This document shows positions 1-6,671 of a stretch of 64,000 nucleotides of DNA, in pieces. Position numbers and translations under genes: made by a program. The stretch covers positions 124,001-188,000 of the forward strand of contig NZ_SLWS01000014.1 in NCBI RefSeq assembly GCF_004345645.1, read 5' to 3'. Under the pieces are notes generated by a model. The model was not told where the DNA came from. It ran no database searches and worked only from the letters and a program-made list of their open reading frames with translations. Numbering within the stretch: the stretch's first letter is position 1; each line of letters starts with the position of its first letter. The stretch comes from Actinocrispum wychmicini (GTDB taxonomy: Bacteria; Actinomycetota; Actinomycetes; Mycobacteriales; Pseudonocardiaceae).

Positions 1-14
1 TGATCGGAGCGACC

Positions 15-617
15 ATGAGTGCAACCGTCCGGACCCGGGTTCGTATTCCGTTGCGCTTCAACGATGGCTACTCGACCACCGCGGACGCGGTCACGTTCCG
101 TGGGCTGGCCGACGGGGCCGAGCACGTCGCCCTCGTCTTCGGGGTGCCGACCGGCCGGCCACTGGTGCGGATGCACTCGGAGTGCCTGACCGGGGACGTG
201 TTCGGCTCCGCCCGATGCGACTGCGGCCCGCAGCTGCGGGAGGCGGTGGAACGGATCTCGACGGCCGGGGGAGTGTTGCTGTACCTACGGCAGGAAGGTC
301 GCGGCATCGGCCTCTACAACAAGCTCGACGCGTACGCCCTGCAGGACCGCGGTCTGGACACCTTCGAGGCCAACATGGCACTCGGCCTGCCCGAGGACGG
401 CCGCGACTACACCGCCGCCGCCCAGATGCTCACGGCGCTCGGCGTCGACACCATCGACCTGCTGTCCAACAACCCGGACAAGGCCGACCAGTTGGCCGCG
501 CACGGGATCGTCGTGCGCGACCACGTGCCCACCGGCGTGTTCACCACCGCCAACAACCTGAGCTACCTGCGCGCCAAAGTGGAGCACAGCGGGCACACCA
601 TCGCGCTCGCCGGGTGA
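15..617 (+). CDS. ribA: GTP cyclohydrolase II
   Basis: It opens the imidazole ring of GTP to give 2,5-diamino-6-ribosylamino-pyrimidinone phosphate, the first step of riboflavin synthesis. At 200 residues it matches the stand-alone enzyme, with no fused RibB domain. The zinc site is visible as HSECLTGDVFGSARCDCG near residues 55-72, with three cysteines. The EGRGIGL catalytic and GTP-binding stretch follows near residue 95, and the late LLSNNPDK motif near residue 150 is typical. The ATG at 15 gives a natural N-terminus. The neighbours are not riboflavin genes, so the copy may be accessory or belong to a cluster left of the window. A strong hairpin follows directly. Confidence 0.95.
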   Translation: MSATVRTRVRIPLRFNDGYSTTADAVTFRGLADGAEHVALVFGVPTGRPLVRMHSECLTGDVFGSARCDCGPQLREAVERISTAGGVLLYLRQEGRGIGLYNKLDAYALQDRGLDTFEANMALGLPEDGRDYTAAAQMLTALGVDTIDLLSNNPDKADQLAAHGIVVRDHVPTGVFTTANNLSYLRAKVEHSGHTIALAG

Positions 618-618
618 C

Positions 619-652
619 GGGGCGGCGGCCCGCGCTCCTGGGCCGCCGCCCC
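619..652 (+). terminator. GC-rich hairpin after ribA
   Basis: Perfect 13-base arms (619-631 and 640-652) with an eight-base loop begin two bases after the ribA stop. There is no U-tract, which is usual for actinobacterial terminators. It isolates ribA from the downstream regulator. Confidence 0.75.
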
Positions 653-663
653 GGTCCCTCCCT

Positions 664-695
664 CTCGAAATACTGCGACCTCGAAATACTGCGAC
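664..695. repeat. Tandem 16-bp direct repeat upstream of the XRE gene
   Basis: Two perfect, abutting copies of CTCGAAATACTGCGAC (664-679 and 680-695) lie between the ribA hairpin and the XRE regulator. They are AT-richer than the surroundings. The arrangement fits a head-to-tail operator for the adjacent regulator, but binding is only inferred. Confidence 0.6.
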
Positions 696-798
696 TGAGA
701 TGAACAACTGGGGCCAGCTTCTCACCTCAGTGAAAACCCTAGCGGTCGTGTCAACCGACGTGAAGCCAATCGCTCACCTGTCCACTAGAGTCCAAGAT

Positions 799-1233
799 GT
801 GGAGTCTGAGTCGGCGCCGCGGCGGACCGTGGGACAGAAGCTGGAACACCTGTTCCACACTGTCCGCCGGCCGGACGGCCGGGAGTACGGCAACGAGGAG
901 GTCGCCGCGCTGGTCAGCCAGCAGGGCGAGACCATCTCGTCGTCCTATATCTGGTACCTGCGCACCGGCCAGCGGGACAACCCCACGCTCAAACACCTCA
1001 CCGCGCTCGCCCGGTTCTTCGGCGTGCCGGCCGCGTATTTCTTCGACGACGAGATGACCAACCGCGTCGAGGCCGAACTGGCCCTGCTCACCGCCATGAA
1101 CGACGCCGGAGTTCGAGGCGTCGCGTTACGGGCGGCCGGACTGTCGCCGGAGAGCCTGCGGACCGTGTACGAGGTGATCTCCCGGGTCAGCGAACTGGAA
1201 GGGAAAACACCGCGGAGCGGCGAGAAAAGGTAG
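799..1233 (+). CDS. XRE-family helix-turn-helix regulator
   Basis: This is a small DNA-binding regulator. The segment GQKLEHLFHTV..GREYGNEEVAALVS..ISSSYIWYLRTGQRDNPTLKHLTALARFFGVPAAYFF is a complete lambda-repressor-like HTH, with an actinobacterial-type insertion before the recognition helix. A C-terminal helical tail of about 50 residues follows. I chose the GTG at 799, just before the conserved start of the domain. An in-frame ATG at 700 would add 33 residues of unconserved-looking sequence and would abut the tandem repeat. It is the first gene of a trio with an ImmA/IrrE-like peptidase and a DUF6545 membrane protein. Such regulators paired with ImmA-type proteins are often relieved by proteolysis or binding. 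That role is inferred here. Confidence 0.8.
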   Translation: MESESAPRRTVGQKLEHLFHTVRRPDGREYGNEEVAALVSQQGETISSSYIWYLRTGQRDNPTLKHLTALARFFGVPAAYFFDDEMTNRVEAELALLTAMNDAGVRGVALRAAGLSPESLRTVYEVISRVSELEGKTPRSGEKR

Positions 1234-1254
1234 GCTGCGACACGGGGGTGTGCC

Positions 1255-1755
1255 GTGGACCTGACCGCGCTCCGCGAATGGTGTGACGCCCGACTCGCGG
1301 ACGTCTTCATCCCGAATCCGTTCGACCTCACCGTTTTCTGCGAGCGGCTGGGCGCGCGCCGCGGCCGGCCGATTCTGTTGATCCCGATGTCGATGGGCGC
1401 GCCCAGTCCATCCGGCATGTGGATCTGCGGTGAACTGCGTGACTACATCGTCTACGAGCAGGCGACCACTCCGTTGCACCAGACGCACATAGCGCTGCAC
1501 GAAATAGGCCATCTGCTCTGCGGGCACGAATCGGCGTCGCGACTCGACGACAGCCACCTGGCCCGCCTGTTCCCGACCCTGGACCCGGTAATGGTCCGCC
1601 GGGTGCTCGGCCGGACGGGCTATCCGACCGACGAGGAACTGGAGGCGGAGATGCTGGCGTGCCTGATCCTGGAACGCGCCGCCCGGCCAGGCACTCCGGC
1701 CGCGTTGGACCGGTCCACCGCGGAGGCGTTGCGCCGCCTGGAATCGAGCTTGTGA
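1255..1755 (+). CDS. ImmA/IrrE-type metallopeptidase-like protein
   Basis: A 166-residue protein with a zinc-peptidase signature, HEIGHLLCGH, near residues 82-91. It contains HExxH and a further His, in the position expected for the ImmA/IrrE fold (PF06114). The N-terminal half (LREWCDARLADVFIPNPFDLTVFCERLGARRGRPI) resembles other actinobacterial members. It starts at GTG 1255, 21 bases after the XRE stop, so the two are probably co-transcribed. ImmA acts on or displaces its cognate XRE repressor in ICEBs1, and IrrE/PprI does so with DdrO. By analogy this protein may control the 799-1233 regulator. Direct evidence for that is not in the sequence. Confidence 0.8.
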   Translation: MDLTALREWCDARLADVFIPNPFDLTVFCERLGARRGRPILLIPMSMGAPSPSGMWICGELRDYIVYEQATTPLHQTHIALHEIGHLLCGHESASRLDDSHLARLFPTLDPVMVRRVLGRTGYPTDEELEAEMLACLILERAARPGTPAALDRSTAEALRRLESSL

Positions 1756-1765
1756 GCACGGCGTT

Positions 1766-2989
1766 GTGAGTACGGCCTTCTTCCTGCTGGTCACGGCCGG
1801 ATGCGTGGCCGCGTTGGCGTACCGGCTCCGGGAACTCACGCGAAACCCGGGCGACCGGTCATTACGGGCGTTGTGTCTTCTGCTGGCCGCGATCGCGGTC
1901 AGCGTCGGTGTGCTGCCGTTCGTCCCGGCCCTCGACCGGCTCATCGGAATCCCGCAGTTGGGCGGATTCGTCAGCGACTGCGCGGTACTGGTCGCGGCCG
2001 GCGCCGGCCAGGTCTTCCTCATCCGCGTGTACCAGCCGCCCGAGCAGGCGCTTTCCCAGGCGCGTTGGCGGTATCGGGCCATGGTGGCGACACTCGTCGC
2101 GATAATCGTCCTGTTCGTGCTCAGCCCGCCGGATCCGCACTTCTTCCACGGCGACCCGCGGACCATGACCGGGCATCTCCCGGTTCTGCCCAGTCCGTAT
2201 CTTTACCTGTATCTCCATTCGCTTTACCTGGGCGGCACGCTGATCGCCGTGATCCGGATGTGCCTGCGCTACGCCGGGCTCACCGAACAACGATTCCTCC
2301 GGACCGGGCTGCGCGTTCTCACCGCCGGGTGTGTCGTCGCACTGGTCTACGTGGTGACATTCGCGGTGACGTTCACGTTGCCCGAATTCGGGGTGGACGT
2401 CGACAGTTGGGCGGCGGCCACGGTCCGGCCGATGTATCTCACCGCCGACATGTTGGTGATCACCGGGTCGGTGATCCCGTCGCTGGGGCCGAAATGGCAG
2501 CGGGTCGCCGACAACCGCGCGCTGCGGCGGCTGCGGCCGCTCTGGCACGCGGTGTACCAGGCCAGTCCGGACATCGCGCTGTTCCCGCCGACGACCGGGG
2601 GTGACGTGCGGCTTCGCCTCTACCGTCAGGTGATCGAGATCCGCGACGCCCAACTCGCGCTGCGCCCGTACGTCGACCCACGCGCGGCCCGGATCGCAGG
2701 GACCCTCGGCCGGTACGCGGGGCTCTCCGACCGGCGGGTCGCCGCCGTGGTCGAAGCCGCGACCCTGGCCGCCGCCCTCGCCGCCAAGGCCACCGGCCGG
2801 CCGCCGAGCGAGCACCCGGAACCACCGATGACCACCCCGGCCGCCCTGGACGGCGCGGTGGCGAGCGAGGTCGCCTGGCTGGGCCAGGTCGCGCGGGCCT
2901 TCCACACCTCCCCGATCGTGACCCGCACCCTGGCCACGTTGTCCGGGCAGGACCACCAGGGCCGGTATCGACGTCCCCGTCCGCGATAG
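1766..2989 (+). CDS. MAB_1171c-like membrane protein (DUF6545)
   Basis: A 407-residue integral membrane protein. About seven hydrophobic segments occupy residues 1-235. A soluble C-terminal region containing the family's conserved helical part (LWHAVYQASPDIALFP...RLYRQVIEIRDAQLALRPY) follows. It belongs to the putative transporter or sensor family regularly found third in XRE-ImmA-DUF6545 trios. Function is unknown. It starts at GTG 1766, 10 bases after the peptidase stop. Its last codons (GRYRRPRPR) and its TAG stop lie inside palindromic element copy A, so the C-terminus has been written, or rewritten, by that element. The tail downstream of about residue 400 should therefore differ from homologues. 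Confidence 0.78.
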   Translation: MSTAFFLLVTAGCVAALAYRLRELTRNPGDRSLRALCLLLAAIAVSVGVLPFVPALDRLIGIPQLGGFVSDCAVLVAAGAGQVFLIRVYQPPEQALSQARWRYRAMVATLVAIIVLFVLSPPDPHFFHGDPRTMTGHLPVLPSPYLYLYLHSLYLGGTLIAVIRMCLRYAGLTEQRFLRTGLRVLTAGCVVALVYVVTFAVTFTLPEFGVDVDSWAAATVRPMYLTADMLVITGSVIPSLGPKWQRVADNRALRRLRPLWHAVYQASPDIALFPPTTGGDVRLRLYRQVIEIRDAQLALRPYVDPRAARIAGTLGRYAGLSDRRVAAVVEAATLAAALAAKATGRPPSEHPEPPMTTPAALDGAVASEVAWLGQVARAFHTSPIVTRTLATLSGQDHQGRYRRPRPR

Positions 2990-3122
2990 CCGGGCCGGAT
3001 GCGGTCCCTGGCGCCACCGGCGGAACGCCCAAAGACAACCAGTCTTCGCGGCGTCCCGCCGGCGACCCCAGGAACCGCCCCGATCCCGACTCTCATCGAA
3101 CGGGGACGTCGATACCGGCCCT
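2958..3122. repeat. Palindromic structured element, copy A
   Basis: Outer arms of 23 bases (2958-2980 and 3100-3122) are perfectly complementary. They enclose a 118-base core (2982-3099) that is repeated at 36338-36455 with nine differences by my count. Inside the core, 3002-3010 plus adjacent bases pair with 3070-3080, extending through an ACCGGCGG/CCGCCGG stem. An ACGCC/GGCGT stem and a small AAGAC/GTCTT hairpin cap the structure. The outer arms share no sequence with those of copy B. It overlaps the 3' end and stop of the DUF6545 gene and stands before the chitinase promoter. It could be a terminator-like RNA, a non-autonomous mobile element that targets hairpins, or a non-coding RNA. Confidence 0.8.
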
Positions 3123-3137
3123 AGACAACCGGCCAGC

Positions 3138-3152
3138 ATTGGTCTAGACAAT
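3138..3152. promoter_or_regulatory. DasR/chitinase-type operator candidate
   Basis: ATTGGTCTAGACAAT is a near-perfect palindrome, with one mismatched pair. It closely resembles the DasR-responsive element built on TGGTCTAGACCA that precedes streptomycete chitinase genes. A second CTAGACAA word sits 23 bases upstream at 3121-3128. The site lies 42 bases before the chitinase ATG. Confidence 0.65.
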
Positions 3153-3193
3153 ATCGAACAGCGGTATTCCTTTCCCCCTGCCTGGAGGACCGC

Positions 3194-4963
3194 ATGCGAT
3201 CACGCCTGTCCGCATTCGTCGCCACCCTTCTGTTGACCGCCGCCGGGCTGGTCGCCGCCGGCACCGCCGCGAACGCCGCCAACCTGCTGGCCAACCCCGG
3301 ATTCGAGCTCGGGTCCACGTCCGGCTGGACCTGCGCCACCGCCACCGCCGTGGCCAGTCCGGTGCACTCCGGCTCCTTCGCGCTGGCCGCCACGGCCGGC
3401 GGCCAGGACATCGGCCAGTGCACCCAGACCGTGTCCGTCCAACCGAGTACGACCTACACCGTTTCCGCCTGGGTGCGCGGAAACCCGGTGTATCTCGGCA
3501 TCACCGGCGGCCCGTCCACATGGACCAACGCCGCGAGCTACGCCCAGCTGTCCCTGACGTTCACGAGCGCCGCGAACCAGACCAGCGCCCAACTGTTCCT
3601 GCACGGCTGGTACGGCGCCGGCACGTACAACGCCGACGACGTGGTCCTGGACGGCCCCGGCGGCAACACACCGGGAACCCCTGCCACGCCTGGGAATCCG
3701 ACGGTCGGCACGGTCACCGACACGTCCGTCGCCCTGTCGTGGGGCGCGTCCGCGGGAACCGTCACCGGGTACCGCGTCTACGAGGGCAGCACTGTCCGCG
3801 CGACCGTCACAGGCACGAGCACCACGATCACCGGCCTGACGGCGTGCAGCGGCCACTCGTACGCGGTCGCGGCGTTCAACACGGCCGGCGAGTCCGTGCA
3901 CACCGCTGAGGTCTCCGCGTTCACCACCGGCTGTACCAACACCGGCCTGCCGAAACACGCGCTGATCGGCTACCTGCACACGAGCTTCGCCAACGGCTCC
4001 GGCTACATCCGGATGGCCGACGTGCCCGACGCGTGGGACATCATCGACCTCGCGTTCGGCGAGCCCGACACGCCCACGTCCGGCAACATCCACTTCGCCC
4101 CGTGCCCGGTCAGCGAGTGCGCCAACGTGGAGACCGAGGCCGCGTTCATCGCCGCGATCAAGGCGAAACAGGCCAAGGGAAAGAAGATCCTGCTGTCCAT
4201 CGGCGGCCAGAACGGCCAGGTTCAGCTGACCACGACCGGCGCGCGGGACCGGTTCGTCAGCTCGGTGTCGGCGATCATCGACAAGTACGGGCTGGACGGG
4301 CTGGACGTCGACTTCGAAGGCCACTCGTTGTCGCTCAACGCCGGCGACACCGACTTCCGCAGCCCGACCACGCCGGTGATCGTCAATCTCATCTCCGCGC
4401 TGCGCACGCTGAAGTCCAAGTACGGCGCCAAGTTCGTGCTCACGATGGCGCCGGAGACGTTCTTCGTCCAGGTCGGCTACCAGTTCTACGGCGGCGCGAA
4501 CGGCGGCGACAACCGGACCGGCGCGTACCTGCCGGTGATCTACGCCATGCGTGACGACCTGACCGTGCTGCACGTGCAGGACTACAACTCCGGTCCGGTC
4601 ACCGGGCTGGACAACCAGTTCCATCAGATGGGCGACGCCAGTTTCCACATCGCCATGACCGACATGCTCAAGGCCGGGTTCACCGTGGCCAACACCGGGA
4701 TCAAGTTCCCCGGCCTGCGGCCGGACCAGATCGCGTTCGGCGTGCCGGCGACGGTCAACGCCGGCAACGGGTTCATCTCGCCCGCCCAGAACCAGCAGGC
4801 GATCACGTGCCTGACCAGCGGGCAGAACTGCGGCGGATACACCTTGCGGGGCGGGCCGACGCCGGGATTCCGCGGCATCATGACGTGGTCGGTCAACTGG
4901 GACCGGTTCTCCGGATCGGAGTTCCAGAACGCCATGCGGCCGTTCCTCAACTCACTGCCATAA
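3194..4963 (+). CDS. Secreted GH18 chitinase with CBM and fibronectin III domain
   Basis: It hydrolyses chitin outside the cell. Residues 1 to about 29 form a Sec signal peptide (ATLLLTAAGLVAAGTAANA). Residues 30-155 are a beta-sandwich carbohydrate-binding module (NLLANPGFE...YNADDVVLDG). A Thr/Pro/Gly linker and a fibronectin III domain (VGTVTDTSVALSWGAS) occupy about 160-250. The GH18 barrel fills the rest. The catalytic DGLDVDFEGH motif is intact with the acid at Glu375. SIGG and the late MTWSVNWD strand are also present. It starts at ATG 3194 behind GGAGG. It is a single-gene unit with a DasR-like site upstream and a terminator downstream, consistent with chitin or GlcNAc control. Confidence 0.95.
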   Translation: MRSRLSAFVATLLLTAAGLVAAGTAANAANLLANPGFELGSTSGWTCATATAVASPVHSGSFALAATAGGQDIGQCTQTVSVQPSTTYTVSAWVRGNPVYLGITGGPSTWTNAASYAQLSLTFTSAANQTSAQLFLHGWYGAGTYNADDVVLDGPGGNTPGTPATPGNPTVGTVTDTSVALSWGASAGTVTGYRVYEGSTVRATVTGTSTTITGLTACSGHSYAVAAFNTAGESVHTAEVSAFTTGCTNTGLPKHALIGYLHTSFANGSGYIRMADVPDAWDIIDLAFGEPDTPTSGNIHFAPCPVSECANVETEAAFIAAIKAKQAKGKKILLSIGGQNGQVQLTTTGARDRFVSSVSAIIDKYGLDGLDVDFEGHSLSLNAGDTDFRSPTTPVIVNLISALRTLKSKYGAKFVLTMAPETFFVQVGYQFYGGANGGDNRTGAYLPVIYAMRDDLTVLHVQDYNSGPVTGLDNQFHQMGDASFHIAMTDMLKAGFTVANTGIKFPGLRPDQIAFGVPATVNAGNGFISPAQNQQAITCLTSGQNCGGYTLRGGPTPGFRGIMTWSVNWDRFSGSEFQNAMRPFLNSLP

Positions 4964-4973
4964 GCTCCACTTT

Positions 4974-5003
4974 GGAGGGTCCGGCGCGGCCGGACCCTCC
5001 TTG
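4974..5003 (+). terminator. Rho-independent terminator after the chitinase
   Basis: An 11-base perfect stem (4974-4984 with 4990-5000), a five-base loop and a short TTGTT tail begin 10 bases after the chitinase stop. Confidence 0.85.
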
Positions 5004-5005
5004 TT

Positions 5006-5488
5006 ATGGTGGACGGTGTGGACGTTGAGGTGACACCCCTGCCGGGCATAGGCACACGCCAGGATTTCGTGTCCCGTGGCAACCGCCGGATCGGGGTGGT
5101 CACCACCAGGGACGGCCGGGTCGAACTGATCGTGTCCAAGCAGGACGACCCGGACTCGTGCGGCGTGTCGGTCCCGCTCACCCAGGAGGAGGCCGGCACG
5201 CTGGCGACCCTCCTGGGCGCGCCGCACCTGGTGAGCCGGATCGAGGAACAGACCGGGATCACGACGCGTCAGCTCCCGCTGGCGCCGGCCTCGCCGTTCG
5301 ACGGTCGCACACTGGGCGACACGGCGTTGCGGACCCGGACGGCGGTGTCCGTGGTGGCGGTCGTGCGCGGCGGGACCGTGCATCCGTCGCCCCGGCCGGA
5401 CTTCGCGCTGGCCGGCGGCGACATGCTGGTGACAGTGGGCACGTCCGACGGCCTCGCCCGCGCCGCCGACCTGCTCGAACACGGCTGA
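5006..5488 (+). CDS. Cation:proton antiporter regulatory subunit (KhtT-like, TrkA-C)
   Basis: This 160-residue cytoplasmic protein has an N-terminal segment typical of KhtT-like subunits (VEVTPLPGIGTRQDFVSRGNRRIGVVTTRDGR). Its C-terminal TrkA-C domain (about 80-158) contains LGDTALRTRTAVSVVAVVRGG and ALAGGDMLVTVGTSDGL. Such subunits bind a nucleotide or related ligand and gate a K+/H+ antiporter. The ATG at 5006 lies within the terminator tail. A GTG at 5018 would be an alternative that loses four residues. Four bases separate it from the antiporter gene, so the two form a translationally close pair. Confidence 0.9.
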   Translation: MVDGVDVEVTPLPGIGTRQDFVSRGNRRIGVVTTRDGRVELIVSKQDDPDSCGVSVPLTQEEAGTLATLLGAPHLVSRIEEQTGITTRQLPLAPASPFDGRTLGDTALRTRTAVSVVAVVRGGTVHPSPRPDFALAGGDMLVTVGTSDGLARAADLLEHG

Positions 5489-5492
5489 GTCG

Positions 5493-6671
5493 ATGGCGGA
5501 CACAGCGGACACGGCGATCTCCCTGATCGAACTGGGCGCGGTCTTCTTCGGGCTCGGCGTGCTCGGCCGGCTGGCGTGGCGGATCGGGATCTCGCCGATC
5601 CCGTTCTACCTGCTCGGCGGCCTGGCGTTCGGCTCGGGCGGGCTGATCCCGCTGCACGGCATCGACGAGTTCGCGCACCTCGCGGGCGAGATCGGCGTCA
5701 TCCTGCTGCTGTTGCTGCTCGGCCTGGAGTACTCGGCGAACGAGCTGGTCACGGGCATGCGGCGGTCGTGGCCGGCGGGCGTGGTCGACATCCTGCTGAA
5801 CGCCACCCCCGGGGTGGCGGTCGCGTTGCTGCTCGGGTGGGGGCCGGTCGGCGCGATCACGATGGCCGGGGTGACGTACGTGTCGTCGTCCGGGATCATC
5901 GCGAAGGTCCTCGGCGACCTGGGCCGGCTCGGCAACCGGGAAACGCCGATGGTGCTGTCGCTGCTGGTGTTCGAAGACCTGGCGATGGCCGTCTACCTGC
6001 CGATCCTGACCGCGCTGTTGGCCGGGGCGACGCTGCTCGGCGGGCTCACCGCGGTGGGTGTGTCCCTCGTGGTGATCACGATCGTGCTCATCATCGCGTT
6101 GAAGTTCGGCCGGTTCGTGTCGATGGCGCTGGACAGCCCGGACTCCGAGGTGTTCCTGCTGCGCGTGCTCGGTGCGGCGCTGCTCGTCGCCGGGGTCGCG
6201 GCCCAACTTCAGGTGTCCGCCGCGGTCGGCGCGTTCCTGCTGGGCATCGCGATCTCCGGGTCGACCGCGCACAACGCCACCAAGATGCTGGAGCCGTTGC
6301 GGGACCTGTTCGCGGCCATGTTCTTCGTGGCCTTCGGGCTGAACACGGACCCGGCGACGATCCCGCCCGTCCTCGGCTACGCGATCGCGCTGGCCGCGGT
6401 CACCGTGGCGACCAAGGTCGCGACCGGGTGGTTCGCCGCGCGTCACCTCTCCCGGATGGCACGCGCGCGAGCGGGTGCCGCCCTGGTGGCGCGCGGAGAG
6501 TTCTCGATCGTGATCGCGGGTCTGGCGGTCAGCGCGGGCGCTGTCGACGCGGAACTGGCCGCGCTGTCCACGGCATACGTGCTGCTCATGGCGATTCTCG
6601 GGCCTGTCGCGGCACGTGTCGTGGAACCCGTGGCCCAGTTGATGCGTCGGAAGATCACGCCACGGACCTGA
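5493..6671 (+). CDS. CPA2-family K+/H+ antiporter (KhtU-like)
   Basis: A 392-residue Na+/H+-exchanger-fold protein made of about a dozen hydrophobic segments. Typical CPA2 sequence is seen: HLAGEIGVILLLLLLGLEYS in the fourth segment, SSSGIIAKVLGDLGRL and VFEDLAMAVYLPIL. It lacks the C-terminal TrkA-N/TrkA-C tail of larger KefB/C proteins. This fits the separate KhtT-like subunit encoded just upstream. It probably exports K+ (or NH4+) in exchange for protons under alkaline or osmotic stress. Its TGA overlaps the next ATG by one base. Confidence 0.9.
   Translation: MADTADTAISLIELGAVFFGLGVLGRLAWRIGISPIPFYLLGGLAFGSGGLIPLHGIDEFAHLAGEIGVILLLLLLGLEYSANELVTGMRRSWPAGVVDILLNATPGVAVALLLGWGPVGAITMAGVTYVSSSGIIAKVLGDLGRLGNRETPMVLSLLVFEDLAMAVYLPILTALLAGATLLGGLTAVGVSLVVITIVLIIALKFGRFVSMALDSPDSEVFLLRVLGAALLVAGVAAQLQVSAAVGAFLLGIAISGSTAHNATKMLEPLRDLFAAMFFVAFGLNTDPATIPPVLGYAIALAAVTVATKVATGWFAARHLSRMARARAGAALVARGEFSIVIAGLAVSAGAVDAELAALSTAYVLLMAILGPVAARVVEPVAQLMRRKITPRT

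Noticed and set aside
1862..3151. Long reading frame on the minus strand
   Set aside because: It is the antisense of the DUF6545 gene. Its composition follows the codon bias of the plus strand and shows no domain.
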